The position numbers were made by a program, and so were the translations under genes. From Symbiodinium natans (taxonomy: Eukaryota; Sar; Dinophyceae; Suessiales; Symbiodiniaceae): 12,500 bases of DNA. Shown piece after piece: positions 1-6,909 of this stretch. A model generated the notes under the pieces. The model was not told the DNA's origin. It did no database searches and was given only the letters and a program-made list of their open reading frames with translations. The stretch lies in contig CAJNDS010002775.1 of the NCBI GenBank assembly GCA_905221605.1, positions 1 to 12,500 on the forward strand, given 5' to 3'. Within the stretch, counting starts at the first letter, position 1. Each line of letters starts with the position of its first letter.

Positions 1-841
1 CCGCGACAACCGAAAACAATAGAAACGAGACGAGCGCAACCAAAAACAATAGAAGCAAACGAGACCATCACAACCAAACATGATAAAAGCGCACGAGACC
101 ATGACAACCAACAACAATAGAAACAAACGAGACCGTGACGGCCAAAAACAATAGAAGCGGACGAGACCGTGACGACCAAAAACAGTGGAAACAGACGAGC
201 CCGTGACGACCAAAAAAGAAGGAGGCGGACGATACGGTGACAGCCAAAAGCAAAAGAAACGGGCGAGACCGTCGCAACGAACAATAATAGAAGCGGACGA
301 GACCGTGACGGCCAAAAATAGTAGAAGCGGACGAGCCCGTGACGGTCAACAACAATAGAAGCGGACGAGACCGTGACGGTCAAAAAAAATAGAAACGGAC
401 GAGACCGTGTCAACCAAAAACAATAGAAGCGGCCGAGACAGTGACGGCCAAAAATGGTAGAAGCGGACGAGGCTGCGACGGCCAACAACACTAAAAGCCG
501 ACGAGACCGTGACAGCCAAGAACAATAGAAGCGGACGAGACCGTGATGGCCAAAAACAGCAGAAGCGGACGGCCAAAAGCAGTAGAAGCGGACGAGACCG
601 TGACGGCCAAAAACAACAGAAGCGGACGAGACCGTGACGGCCAAAAACAGTAGAAGCGGACGAGACCGTGACGGCCAAAAACAGTAGAAGCGGACGAGAC
701 CGCGACAGCCCAAAACAGTAGAACCGGACAAGGCCGTGACGGCCAACAACAGTAGAAGCGGACGAGACCGTGACAGCCCAAAACAGTAGAAGCGGACGAG
801 ACCCTGACAGCAAAACCGGTAGAAGCGGACGAGACCGTGAC
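1..841. repeat. 34-bp minisatellite array, about 25 units
   Basis: Head-to-tail units recur every 34 bases, for example GACG(G/A)CCAAA at 137 and again at 171. Each unit runs GACGGCCAAAAACAGTAG, then AAGCGGACGAGACCGT. Units at about 570-800 are nearly identical, while those at 1-300 and near the right edge are more diverged (AAACGAGA, GGGCGAGA variants). A shortened unit occurs around 560-585. The array starts at or before the window edge and stops sharply at about 841. On the minus strand no unit contains a stop in any frame, so long ORFs appear there with a 34-residue period. This is the expected consequence of a unit length not divisible by 3, not evidence of a gene. There are no unique spacers between units. 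Confidence 0.93.
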
Positions 842-1020
842 ATTTCTTATGGAAGAAACAAAACAAATGGATTGACAAAAGCAAGTGCTTTTTGTTGTCA
901 AGTTTGAGCACAGCTTAGCTGTTGTCTGGCATGTGGAGGTTTCCCAAAATTTGGGGTCCCCGTTGTGGGTGTCCGTTTCAAGGGTGCTTTGCTATAGCAG
1001 AAGGAGAAAAAAGACACCCT
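842..1020. other. Unique flank between minisatellite and first telomeric tract; no gene seen
   Basis: No open frame or recognisable RNA. A short imperfect hairpin (GACAAAAGCA / TGCTTTTTGTTGTC) lies at about 874-900. The phrase TTTGGGGTCCCCGTTGT near 953 resembles wording seen again near 4108 and 6008 (TTTGGGGTCCTTGTT), so this block may carry a decayed copy of the same dispersed repeat. Confidence 0.5.
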
Positions 1021-1081
1021 CCCTAAACCCTAAACCCTAAACCCTAAACCCTAAACCCTAAACCCTAAACCCTAAACCCTA
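1021..1081 (-). repeat. Interstitial telomeric tract (CCCTAAA)8
   Basis: Eight perfect CCCTAAA heptamers plus a partial copy, that is TTTAGGG on the minus strand, the telomere repeat of plants and many dinoflagellates. It lies inside the sequence with unique DNA on both sides, so it is interstitial rather than a chromosome end in this window. Confidence 0.95.
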
Positions 1082-1282
1082 GTTTTGGACAAGTGTGGCA
1101 GAAGCGAGTCCTGCGGTTTCAAGCTTGAGCACACCATTGCCTTTGACTGTCACAGGCCAAAGTTTTTCCTGATGTGCGGTCACACTCTGCCGCTGCTCTT
1201 CGTTGCCTTGTTGCTTCACACCGTTTTCCCTGTGTCTAAAAACTTCATGTTTCCAAGCCCAAACTTTCTGAATCCCTAAAGT
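1082..1282. other. 200-bp block between telomeric tracts; no gene recognised
   Basis: A 64-codon plus-strand frame crosses the block and ends in the next telomeric tract. Its peptide (hydrophobic stretch LPLLFVALLLHTVF) matches nothing I recognise. The block is simply bounded by CCCTAAA tracts on both sides. Confidence 0.4.
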
Positions 1283-1303
1283 CCCTAAACCCTAAACCCT
1301 AAA
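1283..1303 (-). repeat. Short interstitial telomeric tract (CCCTAAA)3
   Basis: Three perfect CCCTAAA copies, preceded at 1273 by a broken copy (TCCCTAAAG). Same orientation as the tract at 1021. Confidence 0.9.
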
Positions 1304-1660
1304 TTGTCTACCATCTTACTGTTTGGGGTCTTCGCTTTAGTTTAGGATATTCGTATATCTTCCGAATCTGAGTGCGAAATCGATATGCCTATACATGTAT
1401 ACATATATAATGATAGTCTATGAAGAAAACCGTATATATGAGATGAGAAAGAATCCATTTATCATCGAACATATTAAGAGACAACGTGATCGTACGAAAA
1501 AATAATGATCATCAATGTATAATCAGTTGTGGCTCGAGAAGTCTTAACTCGAGTTGAGGATGAGCCGAGTTCCGTATAATCTTTCAAACCTCGATGTCTT
1601 CGGCAGATCAAACCTTCCATCCGAATTGTCCCAATATGCGACACAAATGATTACGAATGT
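1304..1660. other. AT-rich block of distinct composition; no gene seen
   Basis: From about 1330 to 1660 the sequence becomes clearly AT-rich, unlike the GC-balanced to GC-rich flanks. It contains a perfect 12-bp palindrome TATACATGTATA at 1390-1401 and another, AACTCGAGTT, at 1546-1555. No reading frame of useful length is present. It could be a piece of foreign or organellar DNA or old non-coding DNA; nothing here decides. Confidence 0.6.
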
Positions 1661-1680
1661 TTTAGGGTTAAGGGTTTAAG
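1661..1680 (+). repeat. Degenerate telomeric remnant
   Basis: TTTAGGGTTAAGGGTTTAAGG is a diverged two- to three-copy TTTAGGG run, in the opposite orientation to the tract at 1283. Confidence 0.6.
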
Positions 1681-1831
1681 GTCGCCTCGAAGTTCCCGGC
1701 AGATCTGCACAGATGCCCCAGATCTGCACTCTTTGCCCGTGGCATCTTTGTCCCGTGCAGACAACATGTGTAGTCATCATATATGAGAGCCACACTCTGT
1801 CCACCACAAAAAACCCATGGCCGTGCATTCA

Positions 1832-1895
1832 CCCTAAGCCCTAAACCCTAAACCCGAAACCCTGAACCCCAAACCCCAAACCCCAAACCCTAAAC
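1832..1895 (-). repeat. Interstitial telomeric tract with CCCCAAA variants
   Basis: Nine or so CCCTAAA-type heptamers. The middle holds a private variant, CCCCAAA, repeated three times in a row, which suggests local slippage after insertion. The flanking blocks (1681-1831 and 1896-2003) are short and contain no recognisable gene. Confidence 0.9.
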
Positions 1896-2003
1896 TCAAC
1901 TCCCAGCCTTCCCCATAAGATATCTTATCAAAGCTTTTCGCAGATGTTCGGAAGCCACAGATGTTGCGGGCAGTGTTCACCCAGGAGAACTAGCCACTCC
2001 TTT

Positions 2004-2080
2004 GGGCTTAGGGTTTACGGGTTTAAGGTATAGGGGGTTTAGGGTTTAGGGTTTAGGGTATAGGGGTTCAGGGTTTAGGG
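2004..2080 (+). repeat. Interstitial telomeric tract, TTTAGGG orientation, partly degenerate
   Basis: About ten TTTAGGG-type units with variants TTTACGGG, TATAGGGGG and TTCAGGG. Orientation is opposite to the tract at 1832, so the 108 bp between them is framed by inverted telomeric repeats. Confidence 0.9.
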
Positions 2081-2562
2081 CACAATGTCACAGAGAGTCC
2101 CGTGCGAGAATCTTATGTTCCCAGAAGCACGGATTCAAGGCCATGCAGAGACAGCCATATCATGTCAATATGCAATCTTATGAGAGACTTCTGCCCCCAA
2201 AAGAACCGATCCTCCACATTCCTTCGAGAGCCTCGAGCAAGCCCAATGAATCGGCGGGCTCCATGGCGGGGGGGGCTGGGGGAGGTGGGGGGGTGGGGGG
2301 GTTGGGGGGGGGGGGGGGGGGGGTGGGGGGTTGGTTCAAATCAAACCCAGAAGTTCTGGGTCTGGGTGGGGGTGGGGGGGGTGGGCGCTCCCAAAAGGTA
2401 AATGACCTGCCGCCACCCCAAAGAGAAGACCATCCAAAACGAGGCTCCAGAAATGCTGCCCTTGGCAAGGTGACATATGAAGGCCCAACTCAAGGCGCTA
2501 AATGCCTGTGCCATCTTGTACCCATGCCTTTCGACCTCGAGTGATGAGAAGTCTTCCATGGT
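2081..2562. other. Spacer downstream of the methyltransferase gene; no convincing gene
   Basis: The long plus-strand frames here translate the guanine tract as poly-glycine, and the minus-strand frame as poly-proline. Without that tract they are short and unlike known proteins. The stretch 2395-2562 is the immediate 3' flank of the methyltransferase and probably holds its 3' UTR, but no polyadenylation signal can be called. Confidence 0.5.
2262..2390 (+). repeat. Guanine-rich simple repeat with a 20-G run
   Basis: Continuous G-runs separated by single T, A or C bases, including a 20-G homopolymer at 2304-2323 and GGGT/GGTG phrases up to 2390. It interrupts itself at 2345-2361 with an 8-bp inverted repeat, ACCCAGAA-G-TTCTGGGT. 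The plus strand fits the pattern for intramolecular G-quadruplexes. Homopolymer length in an assembly is unreliable. Confidence 0.9.
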
Positions 2563-3594
2563 TCATGCTCTCGTCGGCTTGCACCCATTGATTTCATACT
2601 TGCCCTCGGGAAACGGGTTCGTCAGGAGGTGCTGCTTTGCAGCCGTGACATCAACGAACTTCTTGTTGATCCAGAATGAATCACAAGCCACCTCCTTCCA
2701 GCAAGTGGCACCCAAAAAGTCGAAGCCTGCATCTTCCTGAAGAAGCTGTCGGACCTCCTCGTTCTTCTGCTTGTGCCACTGCAGCTCTTCCACCACCATC
2801 GTTGCAATTGACGCTTTGGTCCAGTCGATCGACTTCAACACATTCAGCTCATATCCTTCGACATCAAGGCTGAAGAAGCTGACATGCCGGACGTCAAGCA
2901 AGTCGAGGAACGACTGGAGGGGGGCGCATGGCACGGAAACTCCATTCTTGCCAGTGGCAACATTCCCCCCTGAACGGCCATCAGATGCAAAGGTCACGGT
3001 GCTGGTTTCATTGCATATTGCGCTGCCGATCTTGACCGTGTTGGGGCGATTTCTCTGAAGGATCTCGAAGTTGGCGGGGCTCCCTTCAATCATTAGGCCC
3101 TTCCAGCCCAAGCAGCCCTCAAGGAAGTGCGTGTTGGTCTCCCACCACCCATCAAAACCACCGAGCTCCACGAAGACTGGAGGCTCTGGAGGCGTTTCCT
3201 GTTGCTGCATGAATGGCAATATGTGGCTCAGAAGAATGTGCTCCTCCTTGCGTGAGTTGCTGCAGCCCTTTGTCAGGATACTATCGCAGGCCGGGCAGCA
3301 ATGGTCCAAAGGACCTGGCACTTTGCCAGCAGTTCCTGACACCAGGTAGTTCTGCCAGTCTTTCTTCCAGTCGTATGCTGGCGTGGTGTGAGGACTTCGG
3401 CAAGCGTTCCCAAAGCAGACGACAGTACCATTCTGGAAGCTTTGTGTGGGCTTGGGCACTATCTGAGTTTGGACTGTGGAGAAGCTGTCGATGTCTACGT
3501 CGCAGTGCGAACCTTTGCACAGGCCGGGCCCAAGCACAATCAGCAAGATTGCCACGGGGCACAGATTCTGTGCTGCACCGTGTAGGAAGCACAT
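2563..3594 (-). CDS. FkbM-family SAM-dependent methyltransferase, secreted or lumenal
   Basis: A complete 343-codon frame. It starts at the first ATG, with an in-frame TGA two codons upstream, and ends with TGA at 2563-2565. Residues about 8-25 are hydrophobic (PVAILLIVLGPGL), reading as a signal peptide or signal anchor. Residues 60-111 are cysteine-rich (C60, C65, C99, C100, C103, C111). The methyltransferase fold starts at about 140: VFVELGGFDG (143-149) fits the SAM-binding glycine motif, MIEGSPANFE (168-177) the acidic strand-2 motif, and FFSLDVEGYELNVLKSID (240-257) is the diagnostic FkbM / Methyltransf_21 motif. This family O-methylates sugars or small molecules; the substrate here is unknown. 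The gene has no intron and is bounded on its 5' side by an inverted telomeric tract only 33 bp upstream, so any promoter must lie within or beyond telomeric sequence. CAGT frequency is ordinary here (7 in about 1 kb). Confidence 0.88.
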   Translation of the reverse strand: MCFLHGAAQNLCPVAILLIVLGPGLCKGSHCDVDIDSFSTVQTQIVPKPTQSFQNGTVVCFGNACRSPHTTPAYDWKKDWQNYLVSGTAGKVPGPLDHCCPACDSILTKGCSNSRKEEHILLSHILPFMQQQETPPEPPVFVELGGFDGWWETNTHFLEGCLGWKGLMIEGSPANFEILQRNRPNTVKIGSAICNETSTVTFASDGRSGGNVATGKNGVSVPCAPLQSFLDLLDVRHVSFFSLDVEGYELNVLKSIDWTKASIATMVVEELQWHKQKNEEVRQLLQEDAGFDFLGATCWKEVACDSFWINKKFVDVTAAKQHLLTNPFPEGKYEINGCKPTRA

Positions 3595-3626
3595 GGCAAG
3601 TCAGGCTTTCGCTAAATTGGTCACGT

Positions 3627-3697
3627 TTTAGGGTTTAGGGTTTAGGGGCAGGGCCTAAACCCTAAACCCTAAACCTTAAACCCTAAACTCTAAACCC
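3627..3697. repeat. Head-to-head telomeric tract (TTTAGGG)3-GCAGGG-(CCTAAAC)n
   Basis: Three TTTAGGG units (3627-3647), a 6-bp junction GCAGGG, then about six CCCTAAA-type units (3654-3697). Reading G-strand then C-strand on one strand is the arrangement expected of two chromosome ends joined end to end, or of a telomeric foldback. It sits directly upstream of the FkbM-type gene. Confidence 0.92.
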
Positions 3698-3805
3698 GAT
3701 CAGGAGGAGGGGAGTGCTGCGGGACGTGCGACCCTGTATCGCGCCACCTGGCCGGACGCGATTTAAACAATGAGCCCCATTACCCTATACAGTCTCTTTT
3801 GAGGT

Positions 3806-3870
3806 TGTAGGGTTTAGGGTGTAGGGTTCAGGGTTGAGTTTATAAACCCTAAACTCTGACCCTGAACCCT
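3806..3870. repeat. Degenerate inverted telomeric palindrome
   Basis: TTTAGGG-type units are followed by CCCTAAA-type units. Within them 3823-3870 folds back: AGGGTTCAGGG (3823-3833) pairs exactly with CCCTGAACCCT (3860-3870), and GAGTTTA (3836-3842) with TAAACTC (3850-3856), leaving a 7-nt loop. The short block 3698-3805 before it contains nothing recognisable. Confidence 0.85.
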
Positions 3871-3910
3871 TTAACAGCTGCACCCTAAAAGCCAACCCTG
3901 AACCGTATAC

Positions 3911-3953
3911 ACCCTGAACCCTAAACCCTAAACCCTAAACCCTAAACCCTAAA
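3911..3953 (-). repeat. Interstitial telomeric tract (CCCTAAA)5-6
   Basis: One variant unit (CCCTGAA) and then five CCCTAAA units. It follows the palindrome at 3806 after 40 bp of degenerate telomere-like DNA, so the inverted tract and this one may originally have been continuous. Confidence 0.92.
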
Positions 3954-4076
3954 TCTGGTTCCTCTCGGGCCTGCCCCTGCGGCATGAGGAGTGGCATGCA
4001 GGCTGAGCAAAGAAAGACTCACTCTTCCACGGCGCCCTATGGCGATGTCTCTTAATTATGATCCCTTTTTTGGGGG

Positions 4077-4178
4077 TTTTTAAAATTATGGTCCCTTTTT
4101 GGGGTCTTTTTGGGGTCCTTGTTGTGAGGTGGCCCCCCAGTATTTATGGCACCTAAAAAAGGACCATGATTTTGAAAA
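4077..4178. repeat. Imperfect inverted repeat, 26-bp arms
   Basis: The left arm 4077-4102 (TTTTTAAAATTATGGTCC...) and the right arm 4153-4178 are reverse complements at about 22 of 26 positions, with a 50-bp loop. A direct near-copy of the left arm (TTAATTATGATCCC...) precedes it at 4052-4075. This may be a miniature fold-back element or part of the dispersed repeat family seen at 5744-6123. No target-site duplication is evident. Confidence 0.6.
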
Positions 4179-4571
4179 CTGACCATGTGGCTTGGTGCAG
4201 TGGTCCCGCGCCACAGTCAGGATTCACACTGCACCAACATGCCAGACACGCAGTACCCGCTGTTCATGAGCATGCATTTTTGAAGTCATTCTGTACCATG
4301 TCCGACACGTAGGTGCCGTAGCCCCAAAACACAGCGCTTTAGGAAGTGACGCCCTCTCCTCAGCTGGTTCACACCAGATCGCTTTTCTTGCTCCGGAGAT
4401 GGAAGGAGAAGAGGTGAAGTTGGTCCAGGAGTTTAGCTGTTAGACATCTTGCGATATATCATACACAAGAGGAGGTTCTACGCCACAGGCATTCGACTGT
4501 GTACGTCGTGACCTCGCACACAAACGACTTGTTACATTGGGCTGAGTGGTCAAGAAAAGCCAACAATCCAA

Positions 4572-4589
4572 CTCTCTCTCTCTCTCTCT
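4572..4589. repeat. CT dinucleotide microsatellite, 9 copies
   Basis: Uninterrupted (CT)9 followed by a short pyrimidine run. Confidence 0.9.
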
Positions 4590-4817
4590 TTTCTCGCTGG
4601 TTCTTAGTCGGGAATGAAGGAATGAGGTACCCTGTTTAATCCCTTTAAGAGTATATACAGGGCCCGAATTCCCTCATGCCCGAATGAGAGCCAGAGGGTC
4701 TTTTTCTCACCTGGGTTCGTGAGCGGCTTGGAGACCATGGCCAGAATCTGACCCTCCCGTGCTGCTAAAGCTCAGCAAGTCTTCAAGGTCTCGGTGGCTT
4801 GTACAACAAGTTGCTCA

Positions 4818-4884
4818 GAAAAGAACAAGAATCAGAATAAGAATAGGAAAAAGAGTAAAAATGAGAATAAGAGTAAGAGCAAGA
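4818..4884. repeat. Purine-rich degenerate hexamer repeat
   Basis: Units of AGAATA / AGAGTA / AAAATG type recur about every 6 bases (AGAATAAGAATAGGAAAAAG, then GAGAATAAGAGTAAGAGC). The plus strand is almost all A and G. No function is visible. Confidence 0.7.
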
Positions 4885-5265
4885 CCTGCGCGAATGTCTT
4901 CAGCGATCCACCACGCCTACTTCTGAGGGCGGCGCCCAGACTGGAACACACACAACACTCCTACTGGTGAGGGCAGTGTGAAATTCAATGAGGCGGCACC
5001 TGCTTCTGAGGGCGAAAACTCCAGCAAAGCGCGCAAGACTGACACAGGATCTGGCCACTAAGCGCAGGAATCCTGGACAACCAGCGCCTGCAAATTAAAA
5101 GTTGCTGCCTCCGCACTATGCTGCAGGAGAAACTGCAAATCGCACAGGTCCCCAAGCTGCATTTTCGGCGAAGACTACGTGGCTATTCTACCGGACTGCC
5201 AATTATCGCACAATAGTTCAACTCTGCAAGAGGAGCATCCTCAGTATTGCCCAAGGCGGACGCAG

Positions 5266-5496
5266 ATGAAGTCGAAACACAGAGCCTTTCCATCGACTGA
5301 TGAGCGAGCCTCTCACATGGGATCAAGTGGGATCACCCTGCAACTGGAAGAGCTCGGGGCGTTGGTTGAGAATCTTGCTAAGGATCCATTCCTCGTCGAA
5401 GCATGGGCAATCTCCGGGACCAAGCTGACCTTGGCGAGGTGGCGTGCACTGTACTGCAAAGTGGCACTACAACGTGTGCACCTTCTGAAGACGTAG
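5266..5496 (+). CDS. Short hypothetical reading frame, possibly a terminal exon or gene remnant
   Basis: The frame is open from 5062 to the TAG at 5494-5496, with its first ATG at 5266 giving 76 residues. The most protein-like part is the helical stretch LQLEELGALVENLAKDPFLV, then ISGTKLTLARWRALY. In the same phase the frame also runs open from 4927 to 5058, broken only by a TAA at 5059, so the whole could be one decayed or spliced coding segment of about 190 codons. I recognise no domain. It ends 65 bp before a telomeric tract. Coding status is uncertain. Confidence 0.25.
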   Translation: MKSKHRAFPSTDERASHMGSSGITLQLEELGALVENLAKDPFLVEAWAISGTKLTLARWRALYCKVALQRVHLLKT

Positions 5497-5561
5497 GACG
5501 ATCAAAGAAATGCACGAAAAAAGCAGAGCTAGGGCATAAGAAAGCAAACTCTTTCCAAGCA

Positions 5562-5624
5562 CCCTAAACCCTAAACCCTAAACCCTAAACCCTAAACCCC
5601 TAAACCCCTAAACCCCTAAACCCT
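5562..5624 (-). repeat. Interstitial telomeric tract with CCCCTAAA octamers
   Basis: Five CCCTAAA heptamers change into three octamers CCCCTAAA before ending at the next block. The run of identical variants indicates local expansion. Confidence 0.93.
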
Positions 5625-5782
5625 GTTGAATTGCCGCAAAAGGCACGGAGCTTGGCAACCTCGGCCTCCCAGGCCTGCAGCAAGCGAGGGCAGTCGCGGC
5701 CCCGAATCGCCAGGTACTTGGCGAAGATCCGCACATCCCCCGTGCAGTTCTTGTGGTTGTACCACCTGGTTGTCCAAAGGGC
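5625..5782 (-). pseudogene. Exon-like coding fragment enclosed by telomeric tracts
   Basis: The entire 158-bp block is open in one minus-strand frame and reads as well-balanced protein: WYNHKNCTGDVRIFAKYLAI, then RGRDCPRLLQAWEAEVAKLR, then AFCGNS. The frame runs straight into telomeric heptamers at both ends, so it has neither a start nor a stop of its own. A CAG/G boundary at the left of the tryptophan codon (about 5765) could be a former 3' splice site. I do not recognise the family. It reads as a gene piece captured between telomeric repeats. Confidence 0.35.
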
Positions 5783-6123
5783 ATTTAGGGTTTAGGGTTT
5801 AGGGTTTAGGGTTTAGGGTTTAGGGTTTAGGGTCATTAAGCACCTGATGCCAATGAGGGCCTGAAGGGCAAGAAGAAGAAGAAGTTCTTATGGTTGCACC
5901 GCCTGATTTCCCGAAGGGCCAGTACGGTGTTTATGGTTGTACCACCTGATTTTGAAATAAGGGTCGTAAGGGCAAGAAGAAGAAAGTATTATGATTGTAC
6001 CACCTGTTTGGGGTCCTTGTTATAAGGGGATCCTACTGTTTGGGGATCTCCCCTACTTTCGTAAATCCCCTTATGATTGCACCATCTGATTTTCCAAGGG
6101 GTCTTAAGGGCAAGAACAAGAAG
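5744..6123 (+). repeat. Degenerate dispersed repeat, about five copies
   Basis: The phrase TTATGGTTGTACCACCTGAT recurs, with changes, at about 5752, 5888, 5930, 5988 and 6068. It is often followed by TTTCCAAGGG and then TAAGGGCAAGAAGAAGAAG (about 5863, 5967 and 6105). The copy at 5988 continues as TTTGGGGTCCTTGTTATAAG, a phrase also present near 4112. The first copy abuts the telomeric tract at 5784. Copies are irregularly spaced and probably not translated. Confidence 0.65.
5784..5832 (+). repeat. Interstitial telomeric tract (TTTAGGG)7
   Basis: Seven perfect TTTAGGG heptamers, opposite in orientation to the tract at 5562. The two frame the exon-like fragment. Confidence 0.96.
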
Positions 6124-6322
6124 GTTGGGGCAGGGGAGAGTTGGCTATTGACAGCATACAAGCATACAAACACCCCGAAGGTCTTCCAAAGACACCATGC
6201 CACGAGAACCTCCTTTTCGTATGGGGCTTGTATTGCCGTGTCCCAAAACGCCCATCTTGCAGCTCACGCCAGGCGGTTTCCGTGGCCCAACCTACTTGAG
6301 AAGAGGATTGCGAAAGCTGAAA
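5833..6322. other. Block between telomeric tracts; repeat-derived, no gene recognised
   Basis: The left half is filled by the dispersed repeat. A 112-codon plus-strand frame (5995-6333) begins inside that repeat and ends in the next telomeric tract. Its peptide is unlike any family I know and the frame is probably fortuitous. Confidence 0.45.
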
Positions 6323-6376
6323 CTAAACCCTAAACCCTAAATACCCTAAATACCCTAAACCCCAAACCCCTAAACC
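6323..6376 (-). repeat. Interstitial telomeric tract with TACCCTAAA variants
   Basis: CCCTAAA units that change to two 9-bp TACCCTAAA units and then CCCCAAA/CCCCTAAA variants, ending at about 6376. Confidence 0.9.
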
Positions 6377-6591
6377 GACCCCATGCAGCGCCAGTTTAAC
6401 GGTCGATGTCTAAATGTGCTGCTGAGAAGGAGGATGGGCAGGCTTGGCGCGGGCAGGTGCAGCAGGAAAGGATCTAGGGTGTACGGTCCCAGGGCCAAGG
6501 CTGTTTGTTCAAACCTTTTGGTGTCGGGCCTAGGGATGTTCAGGGTGTACGTAGGGCTTCGGGTCTACGATGACGGGGCGAATTGAAAATG
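6377..6591. other. Block with telomere-like decay; no gene seen
   Basis: AGGGTGTACG occurs twice (about 6476 and 6541), among other GTAGGG and CTAGGG phrases, suggesting very old telomeric sequence. A 67-codon plus-strand frame is present but has no recognisable features. Confidence 0.35.
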
Positions 6592-6831
6592 TCAAGTGTG
6601 ATATAGTGATGCAAGCTGCCACAATCTGCCAGTTAGGTATGCACGTAGATCACACGGACGGCGAATCTGCAACGCGCCTAACAAAGGCGAGGTGCTCAGC
6701 TGGTTCCCGTTGCTGTTCGCATCCAACAAAGTCGTGACGGCATTGGGATGTTCGCTCGCGAGCTTGCACAGCAACCCCACTTTGTTCATCCAGATCTTCA
6801 CCTGGGCCGGACAATGATGCCCACAAACCAA
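6592..6831 (-). CDS. Hypothetical terminal exon or gene fragment
   Basis: A frame of 79 codons ending in TGA at 6592-6594. The part from about 6801 leftward is protein-like: VKIWMNKVGLLCKLASEHPN, then AVTTLLDANSNGN. It is preceded on the minus strand by GGCCCAG, a plausible 3' splice site at about 6802, so the exon may begin there rather than at the frame's ATG. It lies just downstream of, and on the same strand as, the open frame at 6910-7464, which could be an upstream exon. I do not recognise the family; the join is inference. Confidence 0.3.
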   Translation of the reverse strand: MVCGHHCPAQVKIWMNKVGLLCKLASEHPNAVTTLLDANSNGNQLSTSPLLGALQIRRPCDLRAYLTGRLWQLASLYHT

Positions 6832-6909
6832 GATCCGAAGCCCGAAGACTCAGGGCGGCGGTGCACACGGAGCGCATGCACCACGGTCTCAAACTTCCTC
6901 ATCCTGCTC

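Larger units (their letters stand above)
3954..5061. other. 1.1-kb gene-poor block with simple repeats
   Basis: No frame of convincing length and no tRNA or rRNA that I can fold or recognise. It contains a fold-back (4077-4178), a CT microsatellite (4572-4589), a purine-rich degenerate repeat (4818-4884), and near 4916, 4960 and 4999 three similar phrases CCTRCTKSTGAGGGC spaced 44 and 39 bp apart. The last encode repeated P-(T/A)-(S/G)-E-G peptides, and the frame at 4927-5058 is open and in phase with the reading frame that follows, so this end of the block may be coding-derived. Confidence 0.45.

Noticed and set aside
1-841. CRISPR-like array or a pentatricopeptide (34-residue) repeat protein
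   Set aside because: Units are directly adjacent with no unique spacers, so it is not CRISPR. The 34-residue period follows only from reading a 34-bp DNA unit in three phases, and the peptide lacks the PPR helix-turn-helix pattern.
1021-1081. A true chromosome end
   Set aside because: Unique and repetitive DNA continues on both sides for kilobases, so the tract is interstitial.
2102-2544. Glycine-rich or proline-rich protein genes over the guanine tract
   Set aside because: The reading frames exist only because a G-run encodes Gly or Pro in any phase; the flanking residues show no known domain.
3213-3638. Antisense ORFs of 141 and 103 codons over the methyltransferase
   Set aside because: They are shadows of the FkbM frame, whose motifs are clear and in order.
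4530-4560. tRNA-like phrase GGGCTGAGTGGTCAAG
   Set aside because: It resembles a tRNA D-arm, but no anticodon stem, T-arm or acceptor pairing can be found around it.
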